From contig NZ_CP097349.1 of the NCBI RefSeq assembly GCF_023516215.1, positions 1,488,001 through 1,552,000 of the forward strand: DNA of 64,000 nt, in the 5' to 3' direction. The notes under the pieces are model-generated. The model was given only the letters and a program-made list of their open reading frames with translations. It searched no databases and was not told the origin of the DNA. This DNA is from Cytobacillus pseudoceanisediminis. Its GTDB lineage: Bacteria > Bacillota > Bacilli > Bacillales > Cytobacillaceae. How positions within the stretch are numbered: the stretch's first letter is position 1; the number at the start of each line of letters is the position of its first letter. The position numbers and the translations under genes were made by a program. Shown here piece after piece: positions 1 through 8,221 of this stretch.

Positions 1-988
1 CAGAATTGGGAATTTCATTTGAAATAACATCTTGAAGCATAGCCGAAAAGTGTTCAAGCAAAGATGATACTTTATTATATTTCACTTCCTCTCTGTCATA
101 AGGTGATTCGGATTCTCCGCATTCACTGGATGAGAAAAACTCCTCATTTAATAATTCAAGAAACTTATGATTACTATCAGATGACTCCTCCAATAAAGCC
201 AAAAACCTCTCCTGTAGTGGTATTGTGTCTGCGCACTTCTCATCAAGTAAGCTACAGGCTTTTTTCAGAAGGAGGGAGAATTCTCCTTCATAACTGGATG
301 ACTCTTCACTGAAATTTCCTTGCCATTTAGGGTTAAGTGAATCTTCTAAAGTTGGATGTGAATCATCTGGTTCAAGTGAATCAACTTCAATTTTATGGCG
401 GTCATAGTCCATGTTTTTATGATTATAGGAGGAAGATTCGCTATGGTTATAAGAGGCATCTAAAAGCAGCGCAAATGCTTCATCTTGACGGTAAGGAATG
501 TTAACTGACTCATTATCCGAAGAAGAAGACTCTTCCAGCATCGCTGCAAAGTCCTCCTCAAAGAAATTCGCGGGTTCTGATAAAATATTGCCGTTTTTAG
601 CAAGAGTACTTACTTCAAGTTTCCCATCTTCTGATTTAAATTTTTCCATTTCAAAGCCGAATGAGAGATCATCCGTGGATTCAGCTTTCTGGAGAGTCTC
701 TGAGGATTCTAGCATACTGATAAATTCCTGAGTCAGGTCCGTGTCTTCTATTAGAGCATTCTCATTTGTTAAATTTTCATGGTTTAATGATGATTTGCTT
801 TCGTTTTCAGATTGTATCAATTCCTGATGAAAACGCATGATTGTTTCTTCAGCTTGAACTGCCTCAGCAGATGATATATTACCTTTTCTTTGAGTGGATT
901 TTGTATCGTTAAGAAAAATATTATGGTTAGTATACGTACTTGGTAAAGAAGGGGTCCAGCTCAGCATAGGTGAAAAGGGCGTCAGCAT
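1..988 (-). CDS. Acidic Ser/Glu-rich repeat protein, main part (partial, runs off the left edge)
   Basis: An uninterrupted minus-strand reading frame enters from position 988 and leaves the window at base 1. It is rich in Glu, Ser and Asp and repeats a loose motif of the type F-x-x-L/M-L-E-E-S-S (for example FAAMLEESS, FLALLEESS, FSLLLKKAC, FALLLDAS), so it looks like a low-complexity tandem-repeat surface protein. The frame stays open upstream of the ATG at 988 and joins the coding segment 1002-1358 if one base is removed from the T7 run at 1016-1022, so both are probably one gene. It lies downstream of a CsxC-like gene on the same strand, which suggests a spore-surface role (inference). No named family is recognised. 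Confidence 0.6.
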   Translation of the reverse strand, partial: MLTPFSPMLSWTPSLPSTYTNHNIFLNDTKSTQRKGNISSAEAVQAEETIMRFHQELIQSENESKSSLNHENLTNENALIEDTDLTQEFISMLESSETLQKAESTDDLSFGFEMEKFKSEDGKLEVSTLAKNGNILSEPANFFEEDFAAMLEESSSSDNESVNIPYRQDEAFALLLDASYNHSESSSYNHKNMDYDRHKIEVDSLEPDDSHPTLEDSLNPKWQGNFSEESSSYEGEFSLLLKKACSLLDEKCADTIPLQERFLALLEESSDSNHKFLELLNEEFFSSSECGESESPYDREEVKYNKVSSLLEHFSAMLQDVISNEIPNS

Positions 989-1001
989 TTCATTTAGGTA
1001 T

Positions 1002-1358
1002 TTAGGCAGTTTTAATTTTTTTCTTGGCCATCCTTGCTTCTTCTTTAGCAGGTACAATATTCTTCCCTACATTACCCTTATCGGATGTTTTTTCAGGCAG
1101 TATATTAGTTTGGCTTATTTGGCGGGCTTCCACTGCAGGAGGCGGTAAAATTAATGGAAATGATTTTGGTTTTTTTTCGGAAATAGACGTACCATATCCT
1201 TTTTGGTTTTCTTCAAAGTCCATTTCTTTTATAGGTTTTTCTAAATTTGGGCTTTTTGATTTATTCCTTGAAAGAAAGATTAACTGCTGATCCGACAAAT
1301 TTTCTGATTCTGTATCAATACGAAAAATTCGGTTATATGCACTTCTCATATCACTCAT
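1002..1358 (-). CDS. N-terminal part of the acidic repeat protein (frameshifted)
   Basis: This frame encodes about 118 residues that are Lys/Ser/Glu rich and polar. It ends at a stop (1002-1004) just after the A7 run (plus-strand T7, 1016-1022). Removing one base from that run continues the frame as ...KLKLPKYLNEML into the gene covering 1-988. The start is uncertain. The ATG at 1358 overlaps the stop of a 11-codon mini-ORF (ATG at 1390, stop ending at 1355) whose own ATG has a good Shine-Dalgarno (AAGGAGGGG). A TTG at 1379 is also in frame. The mini-ORF could be a coupled leader, or another indel may hide the real start. Function unknown; the setting is next to a spore-coat-like gene. Confidence 0.5.
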   Translation of the reverse strand: MSDMRSAYNRIFRIDTESENLSDQQLIFLSRNKSKSPNLEKPIKEMDFEENQKGYGTSISEKKPKSFPLILPPPAVEARQISQTNILPEKTSDKGNVGKNIVPAKEEARMAKKKIKTA

Positions 1359-1570
1359 CTTCTTAGGAAGGTGCTGCAAATTAAGAGCATCCTCACCAGT
1401 CCCCTCCTTACCATGAATCTAGAAAGCTTTATCAATTTTAATTAGGTTTATCAGTATACACTTATGGGCAGATGTCCGGGAGTCTTGTTAACACTGAGAG
1501 ATTGTGGTTCTCCCGCGACGTTTTTAGAAATTAATGGCTGCTTCATGGGATTAACCGTACTAATATATTT

Positions 1571-2347
1571 TTAATCGCAGTCGTAACAGTCATCGTGATC
1601 ATTCGTAGTTGAAGAAACTCGTATTTGCTGTTTTTGAAGGACTTTTATGACTAATTCTAAAACCATTTTTTCTTCCAATTTTGTGAAGACACCTTCACCA
1701 ATCGGTGAGCAGTTAGGCAGAGGACGGCGATCTATCGCCTCATCCCATTCAATTATTCTGCTTGAAATCAGTTCACAGAAGGGCAATTTGTTGTAGTGCT
1801 GCATGCTCTCCTGATGAAATTTGGAAAGGTCATTCGATTGAAGCTCATCTTTTTCAGGAAACCCGCAGTGCATTGGCTTTGATACATGAAAATCGAAATT
1901 GTATCGCTTGTTTATTTCCGGCATGATTGGGCAGGTAAGGAATTTCTTTATTTCAGTAACGCATTGAAAAGGCACATCGACTGTATAAGAATGTATATCA
2001 GATGCTACACTTTTATCAGAATGCATTTCAATTTCTGGACAAGGGGCAGCATATTGAATATTTTTTCGAACGAATCCTTTGACAAATAACTGGTTTGCAG
2101 GGAGTAATAGCCTGCATTGTGTCAACTTTACTGATTTTTTTATATCTTTAATTTCTAATACAGGTTCCGGAAACTTTATAATGGCATTTACGTTTAGGTG
2201 GAGTGAAAGTTCAGCTAGCACTACAGGAACCTCAGCTGTGATTTTTCCAATACTTACATGAGGATGATGGAAGGTACTCTCACACTCACAGTTTTGAGCA
2301 GAAATCTGGCATTCCGCTATATCTCGATCTTTTTGTTCTTCTGACAT
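1571..2347 (-). CDS. CsxC/BC_2427-like spore surface protein
   Basis: The 258-residue protein starts at the ATG at 2347, chosen because AGGAGGAG lies 7 bases upstream; an in-frame ATG at 2368 has no such site. The N-terminal half contains PVVLAELSL and, near residue 90, FVKGFVRKNIQYA, a signature I associate with CsxC/BC_2427-type exosporium proteins that share an SPOCS-like beta domain. It has no signal peptide, as expected for a protein made in the mother cell, and ends in a Cys/Asp-rich tail (DDCYDCD). A sigma-K-like promoter lies just upstream. The family assignment comes from motif recall rather than a search; the spore-coat or exosporium location is inferred. Confidence 0.65.
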   Translation of the reverse strand: MSEEQKDRDIAECQISAQNCECESTFHHPHVSIGKITAEVPVVLAELSLHLNVNAIIKFPEPVLEIKDIKKSVKLTQCRLLLPANQLFVKGFVRKNIQYAAPCPEIEMHSDKSVASDIHSYTVDVPFQCVTEIKKFLTCPIMPEINKRYNFDFHVSKPMHCGFPEKDELQSNDLSKFHQESMQHYNKLPFCELISSRIIEWDEAIDRRPLPNCSPIGEGVFTKLEEKMVLELVIKVLQKQQIRVSSTTNDHDDCYDCD

Positions 2348-2376
2348 TTGGGCTCCTCCTGAAATCATGATAATCC

Positions 2377-2403
2377 CATCCTATGCATGATAATCGTCTA
2401 TGT
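2377..2403 (-). promoter_or_regulatory. Sigma-K-like mother-cell promoter
   Basis: On the minus strand the order is AC, 16 bases, CATAGGATG, against the sigma-K consensus AC-N16/17-CATANNNTA, with one mismatch in the last two bases. It lies 30 bases upstream of the start of the CsxC-like gene. The consensus is short, so a chance match is possible. Confidence 0.45.
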
Positions 2404-2528
2404 TTGGGCGTTTACCTATAAAAATCGGAAGAACTGAAAATACGAAAAATGGGTATTTAGATTTTGTTATATATGGATGAGGCAAATGAGGATAAAGTGA
2501 AATCTTTTTCAGCGTTTTTTTCACACTG

Positions 2529-2624
2529 CTATTTAGTTCAACTCAGGTATTTGAGTCCTTCAAATCCTCTGTTCCCTGCAATAAAGCTCTTACTGACTTG
2601 TAAAACGAGATAAAAACTAAATAG
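2529..2624. repeat. 10-bp inverted repeat upstream of the actin-like cassette
   Basis: CTATTTAGTT at 2529-2538 and its exact reverse complement AACTAAATAG at 2615-2624 flank about 76 bases in the leader of the actin-like gene. Plasmid ParM-type systems carry their centromere/operator at this position. The arms could be adaptor binding sites or a long-range stem. The rest of the gene-free stretch 2404-2681 is AT-rich with no clear direct repeats. Confidence 0.35.
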
Positions 2625-2681
2625 TACGGGCACAATTGGACTTCTATCACGCATAAGATTCAAAAGGAGGAGTGAGGAGAA

Positions 2682-3869
2682 ATGGATAGACACAATTTTC
2701 TTGCTGTAGATATCGGAAACAGCTGGTATAAGGCATTAGCTTCTGAAAATGGTATTCTGTCAGAATATCAAATTCCAAATGCTATTGCTCTTTTTGATGA
2801 AGAATTTTACGAAAAGCCATACGATGATGATGATATAGTGTTTGAAGATAATTTAATTGTGGAGGTAAAGAGCCAGGCCGTTGTGGATAGAAGGGAAATT
2901 TTCTATATCGGAAAAGCAGCGGCTAAACAGCGGGACGTGAGCCTGACTGCATTCAATAACCAGAAAGTTGATGAAGACAGAACCTATTTGCTGCTGTTCG
3001 GCCTGGCAGGCTATCATGCAGTTCTTCAGCATCCGGAAGAAACAGAAATCACTTATTCTATTGATCAATTAGCTGTTTCTCTTCCGACAACACAGTATAA
3101 AGAAAGAAAAACCCGCCTAAAAGACAAACTGGCTGGAACACATACGATCATCTTTCATAAAGTTCCCGGGCTTTCTGAGCCTAAGGAGTTAACCGTTAAA
3201 GTTATAATCAATGATGTCATTGTCGGTGCAGAAGGTGCTTGTGCCTATTTGGGATTAACAAGAGATCAGGAAACTTTGGGAATCAAGGATGAAGAACTTG
3301 TTAAAGAATCACAAAAAGGGATTATCATCGGAGACCTTGGGGGAGACTCTGTCGACTTTGTCGGAATAAAAAATAATAAGCCTGTCGCATCTGTAGAGGG
3401 CGAGCCTTTCGGGATCAATCAGTTTCTTGATCACATCATTCAAAGGGTGAGTAAAAAGGAAATGTACCGATTTGACTCCCGTGCCGAACTGGAGGAAAAG
3501 TTGGCAGAAGGACCCGCAGGGTGGTATGTCGAGCCTTTTGCAGGGGTCAGAAAGGATATCAGCAAATACATTTTGCCGCAGCTGAAGTCAATGGCAATTA
3601 AATACCTGGAGCATTTTGATCGGGTGAGGAGCAGTTCATCAGAGATTAAAGGAGCTGTCCGTTATATTGCTGTTGGAGGAGCAGCCAAACTCGCCCAAAA
3701 GCAAATTCAGGAAGCTGCAGCAAAATGGTCGGATAGAGGAAGGCCAATTGAATTAACGTTTCCTGAAAATATGGAGAAATTAAATGTCCTTGGTCTTATG
3801 ATTCTGGCAAAAATGAATCAGCTAAAAAGAGATAAAGGAAGTAATCATATTATGACAACCAAAGGTTAA
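2682..3869 (+). CDS. ParM/Alp7A-type actin-like protein
   Basis: The 395-residue protein has an actin/Hsp70 ATPase fold signature. Phosphate-1 loop LAVDIGN is at residues 7-13, phosphate-2 loop GDLGGDSVD near 217-225, and an adenosine-motif Gly cluster VGGAAKLA near 331-338. The length and motif order match the ParM/StbA and Alp7A family of filament-forming DNA-segregation ATPases rather than MreB or FtsA. A strong GGAGG lies just before the ATG. A small ORF follows 2 bases later and a terminator closes the pair, as in two-gene partition operons. Such systems are usually plasmid- or phage-borne, yet the neighbours here are ordinary spore-former chromosome genes. What it moves, if anything, is unknown. 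Confidence 0.75.
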   Translation: MDRHNFLAVDIGNSWYKALASENGILSEYQIPNAIALFDEEFYEKPYDDDDIVFEDNLIVEVKSQAVVDRREIFYIGKAAAKQRDVSLTAFNNQKVDEDRTYLLLFGLAGYHAVLQHPEETEITYSIDQLAVSLPTTQYKERKTRLKDKLAGTHTIIFHKVPGLSEPKELTVKVIINDVIVGAEGACAYLGLTRDQETLGIKDEELVKESQKGIIIGDLGGDSVDFVGIKNNKPVASVEGEPFGINQFLDHIIQRVSKKEMYRFDSRAELEEKLAEGPAGWYVEPFAGVRKDISKYILPQLKSMAIKYLEHFDRVRSSSSEIKGAVRYIAVGGAAKLAQKQIQEAAAKWSDRGRPIELTFPENMEKLNVLGLMILAKMNQLKRDKGSNHIMTTKG

Positions 3870-3871
3870 GG

Positions 3872-4246
3872 ATGATGGAAATGTTCAGAACCTATACCGA
3901 CTATGTTAATAAGACCGCATTAACAATCCCAGATCAGTTCATTGATGTCAAAACTGGGGCATCTGTAAAAGTCTCAAAGAAGATACAGGATCAAGTCGAC
4001 TATCATTCCAATAATAATACGCTGATCCATTTAGTTTTATCAGCTTTAAACAGCTATCTCCATCCCAAAAATATGAACAGCGACATCATACTCGCAGAAA
4101 TTAATGAAATTAAGAAAATGATGCAATCAGGCTATGTTCCAGTCCAGACGCCAGCATATAAAGAGAAGAAGGCTCTTCATGAGTCAATTTCAGATGAGGT
4201 TGATATAAAAGAAGTAGAGGATGTGCTGGAGGCTTTTGGAGGCTAA
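3872..4246 (+). CDS. Small partner of the actin-like protein (possible ParR-type adaptor)
   Basis: The 124-residue protein begins 2 bases after the actin-like gene stops and is followed by a terminator, so the two form one operon. The middle part (LIHLVLSALNSYLHPKN, residues ~53-69) is probably helical and the C-terminal half is charged and Glu/Lys rich. ParR-like adaptors have this size and position: an N-terminal ribbon-helix-helix DNA-binding domain and a flexible C-terminus that contacts the filament. I do not recognise a clear RHH motif, so the adaptor role is inferred from context. Confidence 0.6.
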   Translation: MMEMFRTYTDYVNKTALTIPDQFIDVKTGASVKVSKKIQDQVDYHSNNNTLIHLVLSALNSYLHPKNMNSDIILAEINEIKKMMQSGYVPVQTPAYKEKKALHESISDEVDIKEVEDVLEAFGG

Positions 4247-4258
4247 TCTGCTTAATGC

Positions 4259-4296
4259 AAAAAAGGTGCGCCATGCCAGAATGGTGCACCTTTTTT
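4259..4296 (+). terminator. Rho-independent terminator after the actin-like operon
   Basis: Stem AAGGTGCgCCAT / ATGGTGCACCTT followed by T6, 12 bases after the last stop codon. Confidence 0.85.
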
Positions 4297-4371
4297 ACTG
4301 GGCTATTCATAGTGTTAGGAATCGGCGAATCATTTAGCAAAGCCCATAATACAAGCAGGAATAGTAAAGTT

Positions 4372-4977
4372 CTATAAGCGGATGGCAGGCAGACAGGTTA
4401 CAGCACAAAAACAGGAAAGATCCACATTTATGCATATACCTGTAGGAATGAGATCTTCTACGTTTTCACAATCGATTTGGCTGCAAGGTGAACAAAAATC
4501 TTTTGTATGTGATTTAAACGGGTCTTTAGAAGATTTACATTGCTTGAAAGTCAACAATTCCAATACAGCACATTTGCCATCAAATTCTTTAATTCTAAAA
4601 ATGAATGATGTTATACAAGCAAATTTCTTTTCCTTGGAATGATGAGTGAATGTGGTCACACCTGTAGCTTTAAATGGTTCACAGCTCCCGCAATATAAAA
4701 GGAATGGAATTGTATTCTTTTTTGGTTTCTTTTGTCCTCCCATGAGGTCATCAATGGATTCCCGGCAGGAACTTCTGCATTCATCATCTAACCCTGCTTT
4801 TTTCTGGGCTTTAAAAATGGCCTCCAAAACCTCTTCAACACAATTTTCATAGAAATTTTTCCGGTGTTTACCTTCGTCCCAGTCTGGTTTTATATGACAT
4901 TCACAGTCGCAATCATGCTCATGGCAAAAATCATGCCTCTCAAACTCTTTATTGTTTTTCTTCCCGCACAAACCCAT
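4372..4977 (-). CDS. CotY/CotZ family spore coat protein
   Basis: The 201-residue Cys-rich protein matches the CotY/CotZ family: CVEEVLEAIFKAQ near the N-terminus, TIPFLLYCGSCEPFKATGV in the middle, FACITSFIFRIKEFDGKCAV, and a C-terminal ICINVDLSCFCAVTCLPAI. In Bacillus these proteins form disulfide-linked crust/outermost coat lattices on the spore and are made in the mother cell. The N-terminal segment is unusually rich in His, Asp and Cys (HDFCHEHDCDCECH), which could bind metal. The gene stands alone, convergent with the actin-like operon. Confidence 0.85.
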   Translation of the reverse strand: MGLCGKKNNKEFERHDFCHEHDCDCECHIKPDWDEGKHRKNFYENCVEEVLEAIFKAQKKAGLDDECRSSCRESIDDLMGGQKKPKKNTIPFLLYCGSCEPFKATGVTTFTHHSKEKKFACITSFIFRIKEFDGKCAVLELLTFKQCKSSKDPFKSHTKDFCSPCSQIDCENVEDLIPTGICINVDLSCFCAVTCLPAIRL

Positions 4978-5135
4978 GATTTTTCACTCCCCGAAAAATT
5001 AGTTCCACCATTAGCATACGGCTGCACCTAAGTTTTTGAATGAGAATGTCGCCTATTAAAAGACAATTTTTTATGATTCCTGCTATGGAAATCAATATTG
5101 CCTGGTCATGCGTACAAGCCATTTCTGCTTTTAAA

Positions 5136-5144
5136 CATACACTA
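5136..5144 (+). promoter_or_regulatory. Mother-cell type (sigma-E/sigma-K) -10 element
   Basis: CATACACTA matches both the sigma-E (CATACANT) and sigma-K (CATANNNTA) -10 consensus. It lies about 98 bases before the amidase ATG in an otherwise featureless 240-base gap. A convincing -35 element at the standard distance was not found, so this is tentative. Confidence 0.35.
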
Positions 5145-5241
5145 TTACATGCAAGTACTTGCTGTGTTAAATTGATTTATAATGAACTGGGAAGCTCCAA
5201 ACTTTGAAATATAAGAATTCAATAATAAAGGAGTGAGGACC

Positions 5242-6615
5242 ATGAAGCTTTATTTAGACCCTGGACACGGAGGTACTGATCCAGGAGCACAGGGAAACGG
5301 AATAAGAGAGAAAGATATTGCGCTTGATATCGCAAAAAATATAAAAAATATCTTATTGGCCGGCTATCAGAATATAGAAGTTAGAATGAGCCGTGAAAAT
5401 GATACAACTAAGAGTTTGAGCCAAAGGACATCTGAAGCTAATAGCTGGGGGGCTGATTTTTACCTCTCCATACACTGTAATGCCGCGAATGGTGCAGCGA
5501 GGGGCTATGAAGATTTTATTCATAACAGCCTTGGCAGCACTTCCCAGACAGCCAGCTATCAGAATATTATCCATGCTGAAGTCACTAAACTGAATAAGCT
5601 CATCGATAGAGGTAAGAAGAAAGCTGACTTTCATGTACTGCGTGAATCAGCCATGCCAGCCCTTTTAACAGAAAATGGGTTTATTGATAATTCTGCAGAT
5701 GCCGCATTAATGAAAGATCCGCTGTGGAGACAAAGGGTGGCACAGGGACATGTTAATGGAATTGCAAAAGCCTTTAGCCTTAAAGCGAAACCGGCAGTCC
5801 CGCCGCAGCCGCCAAAGCCAGTCGATCCCAGTAATCTATACAGAGTGATTGCCGGTTCATTTACAAATAGAAAAAATGCTGAGGAAAGGTCTGCCGCTCT
5901 AAAAAATAAAAGCATTGAAACGGTTATAGCCACTGCTGAAATTTCAGGCACGGTCTGGTACAGGGTACAGGCCGGTGCTTTCAGTACGAAGGAAAATGCA
6001 GAAAAACAACTGGAAACAGTAAAAAAAGCGGGAATAACAGATGCCTATATACTGTCAGACGCTCCGCCGGCAGTGCCTTCTGAACCCAAAGGCTATTCCA
6101 TTCTGGGAGTAACGCATTTGTCACCAGAGCATATGAATCAATATGCAAAACAGGTAAACCCGAATGCTGCCAATTTAGGTTCATTCTATTCGGCTATTGG
6201 GGAATATTATGGTATCAGAGGGGATATAGCTTTTGCACAGGCCATGCATGAAACCAACTTTCTCCGATTCACTGGTGATGTTAAACCTGGCCAGAATAAT
6301 TATGCAGGAATCGGCGCAACAGGGAATGGTGCGGCAGGAGCAAGCTTTTCCACACAGGAAGAAGGCGTTTTAGCACATATTCAGCATTTATATGCCTATG
6401 CTTCTACACAGCCGCTACCTCCTAAATATCCACTGGCGGATCCGCGTTTCAGCCTTGTGAAAAGAGGTTCGGCAAAGCTATGGCAGGAACTGAATGGCAA
6501 ATGGGCTGTGCCTGGAACCAATTATGCTCAATCTATCCTGAACATCTACAAAAACATGGTTAGATTTTCTGATCAGAAATTAGAAGCTGTTGTGAAGGAT
6601 GTAGAAGGCAGCTAA
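5242..6615 (+). CDS. Three-domain cell wall hydrolase: amidase_3, SPOR, glucosaminidase
   Basis: The 457-residue protein starts at ATG 5242, 8 bases after AAAGGAG; the GTG at 5233 overlaps that site. Residues 1-180 form a Zn-dependent N-acetylmuramoyl-L-alanine amidase (DPGHGG at 6-11, SIHCN, LTENGF with the catalytic Glu). Residues ~195-272 hold two short SPOR-type repeats (YRVIAGSF, YRVQAGAF) that bind denuded glycan. Residues ~290-450 form a glucosaminidase-type domain (AFAQAMHETNF, NNYAGIGATG). It has no signal peptide, the situation of B. subtilis CwlC, which lyses the mother cell. The same role is a reasonable inference, helped by the mother-cell type -10 upstream. Confidence 0.85.
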   Translation: MKLYLDPGHGGTDPGAQGNGIREKDIALDIAKNIKNILLAGYQNIEVRMSRENDTTKSLSQRTSEANSWGADFYLSIHCNAANGAARGYEDFIHNSLGSTSQTASYQNIIHAEVTKLNKLIDRGKKKADFHVLRESAMPALLTENGFIDNSADAALMKDPLWRQRVAQGHVNGIAKAFSLKAKPAVPPQPPKPVDPSNLYRVIAGSFTNRKNAEERSAALKNKSIETVIATAEISGTVWYRVQAGAFSTKENAEKQLETVKKAGITDAYILSDAPPAVPSEPKGYSILGVTHLSPEHMNQYAKQVNPNAANLGSFYSAIGEYYGIRGDIAFAQAMHETNFLRFTGDVKPGQNNYAGIGATGNGAAGASFSTQEEGVLAHIQHLYAYASTQPLPPKYPLADPRFSLVKRGSAKLWQELNGKWAVPGTNYAQSILNIYKNMVRFSDQKLEAVVKDVEGS

Positions 6616-6617
6616 TC

Positions 6618-6652
6618 AAAAAAAGCGGACATGAGGGTGTCCGCTTTTTTAA
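6618..6652 (+). terminator. Terminator after the amidase
   Basis: Stem AAAGCGGACA / TGTCCGCTTT followed by T-rich sequence. It also lies just downstream of the convergent hemolysin III gene, so it can serve both directions. Confidence 0.85.
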
Positions 6653-6659
6653 CTATCTG

Positions 6660-7307
6660 TCAGATCACATACATGAACACACAAAGAAAGTGTGCCATGC
6701 TTCCCATCATAATGAAAATATGAAAAATCTCATGAAAACCCAAATGTTTGAACTCCAGGAACTTTGGTTTAATCGCATAAATCACTCCGCCTATCGTGTA
6801 TAGGATGCCTCCCAGCAAAAGAAGCATTACACCATTACTGCTTAAAGACTCAGAAAGCGGCGAAAAGGCAAAAACAATAATCCATCCCATTGCAATGTAA
6901 AAGGCTGTTGATAGCCAGCGGGGAGATCTGAACCAGATCATTTTAAACAGAATCCCCGATAAAGCAACAGCAGAAACAATGGAAAACAGAACCCAGCCGG
7001 TCACACCATTTAAAGTAATAAGGCAAAAAGGTGTATAGGAACCTGCAATCAATACATAAATCATGGAATGATCAAGCTTTCTTAAAAAGGCAATGACTTT
7101 ATCTTTAGCTATCACCATATGATAGGTAGCTGAAGCTGAATAGAGCAGCATCAAACTGATTCCAAAAATAGCAACAGCAGTAATGGCAAGCGGTGAAGAT
7201 GTCGTCAGTGAGGCTTTGATAACCATGGCAAGCAATCCGGCAAAGGATAAAATGGCTCCTGCTAAATGGGTCAGTCCATTTATGGGCTCCCGGATGTATG
7301 AATTCAT
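6660..7307 (-). CDS. Hemolysin III / TrhA (PAQR-like) family membrane protein
   Basis: The 215-residue protein has seven predicted membrane segments and family motifs: EPINGLTHLAGAILSF at the N-terminus, LLYSASATYHM, KLDHSMIYVLIAGSYTPF and, near the C-terminus, GFHEIFHIFIMMGSMAHF with conserved metal-binding His residues. AGGAGGAG lies 5 bases before ATG 7307. Bacterial members of the PAQR superfamily have been linked to membrane energetics and fluidity, and the name 'hemolysin' is historical. It is divergent from the DUF1836 gene. Confidence 0.88.
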   Translation of the reverse strand: MNSYIREPINGLTHLAGAILSFAGLLAMVIKASLTTSSPLAITAVAIFGISLMLLYSASATYHMVIAKDKVIAFLRKLDHSMIYVLIAGSYTPFCLITLNGVTGWVLFSIVSAVALSGILFKMIWFRSPRWLSTAFYIAMGWIIVFAFSPLSESLSSNGVMLLLLGGILYTIGGVIYAIKPKFLEFKHLGFHEIFHIFIMMGSMAHFLCVFMYVI

Positions 7308-7450
7308 AATATCTCCTCCTAATGTTATTGTATGTAGTTTTAATAACTACTTAATATAATATATACAAAACGTCATCTAGTCAATATTTACAACTTATGC
7401 TTTTTTAAGTAGAATTTATATAATAACAGGTGAGGATTTGAGGGATAAAT

Positions 7451-8011
7451 ATGGAAATGGGAAAACTCATTGCGGATAATCAAATTCAATTGGAAGATAT
7501 CCCGCAGATAGATTTATATATGGATCAGGTAATCCAGCTATTTGAAAATACTTTTGGCAGCACGACGAGAAACGAAGAGGAAAAAGTGCTAACTAAGACA
7601 ATGATAAATAACTATGCAAAAGGGAAATTGTTTTTTCCTGTCAAAAATAAAAAATATTCAAAGGAGCATCTTATTTTAATTGCTTTCATTTATCAGCTTA
7701 AAGGGGCTCTATCCATAAACGATATTAAAAGCCTATTAAATGGCGTCAACACCCGAACTGCAGAAGGAAAGATGGATCTGGACCATTTTTATCAGCTATA
7801 TCTCGATTTAACTAAACTTAATGTTGATGCATTTGTGAACGATCTGGAAAATCAGGCATCCAGGGCAGCAGAGGAAGCAAAAGAGCTTAATGAAGATCAG
7901 CCAGCTGAGCTTGAAAAAGTCCTGCTGGCAACATCACTGGTTCACATGAGCAACTTATACAGAAAAGCAGCTGAACGCATTGTAGACGATGTAAAAAATG
8001 AAGCGGATTAA
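7451..8011 (+). CDS. DUF1836 domain protein
   Basis: The 186-residue soluble protein has an N-terminal region resembling a MerR-like winged helix (LTKTMINNYAKGKLFFPVKNKKYSKEHLILIAFIYQLKG, residues ~48-88, quoted by position), typical of DUF1836, followed by a helical C-terminal half. The family is presumed DNA-binding but has no assigned function. GAGGGAT precedes ATG 7451. A small membrane-protein frame overlaps its 3' end. Confidence 0.8.
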   Translation: MEMGKLIADNQIQLEDIPQIDLYMDQVIQLFENTFGSTTRNEEEKVLTKTMINNYAKGKLFFPVKNKKYSKEHLILIAFIYQLKGALSINDIKSLLNGVNTRTAEGKMDLDHFYQLYLDLTKLNVDAFVNDLENQASRAAEEAKELNEDQPAELEKVLLATSLVHMSNLYRKAAERIVDDVKNEAD

Positions 8012-8176
8012 AAATAGGAAGGCGGGAAACACCATCAAGAAAAGAGAAAAAGAAAACCAGGGCTGCTGCGTGAGATTTTGAATGAATTCCTGGATTCCAT
8101 TGTGATCTCATTACTTATTCGGATCGTACTGTGGATTCCGAGGGTAATTTTCAGCTTCTTTAAAAATTTGTTTTAA
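7998..8176 (+). CDS. Small basic membrane protein, frameshifted
   Basis: ATG 7998 overlaps the end of the DUF1836 gene and opens a Lys/Arg-rich frame. After the A4 run at 8053-8056 the good reading continues in another frame as PGLLREILNEFLDS followed by a hydrophobic helix (IVISLLIRIVLWI) and a basic end. Adding one A to the run joins them into a ~59-residue protein with one membrane segment, translationally coupled to DUF1836. It is unannotated in either frame alone. Function unknown. Confidence 0.45.
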
Positions 8177-8221
8177 TAACAAGCAATTGGTTTGGACAGG
8201 AGAAAACGACATGACGCTCAT

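Noticed and set aside
64..1290. Plus-strand ORFs at the left end
   Set aside because: They are opposite-strand shadows of the acidic repeat protein; none has a ribosome site or protein-like composition.
2682..3869. MreB/Mbl cell-shape protein
   Set aside because: Motif context, length and the two-gene layout fit ParM/Alp7A-type proteins instead.
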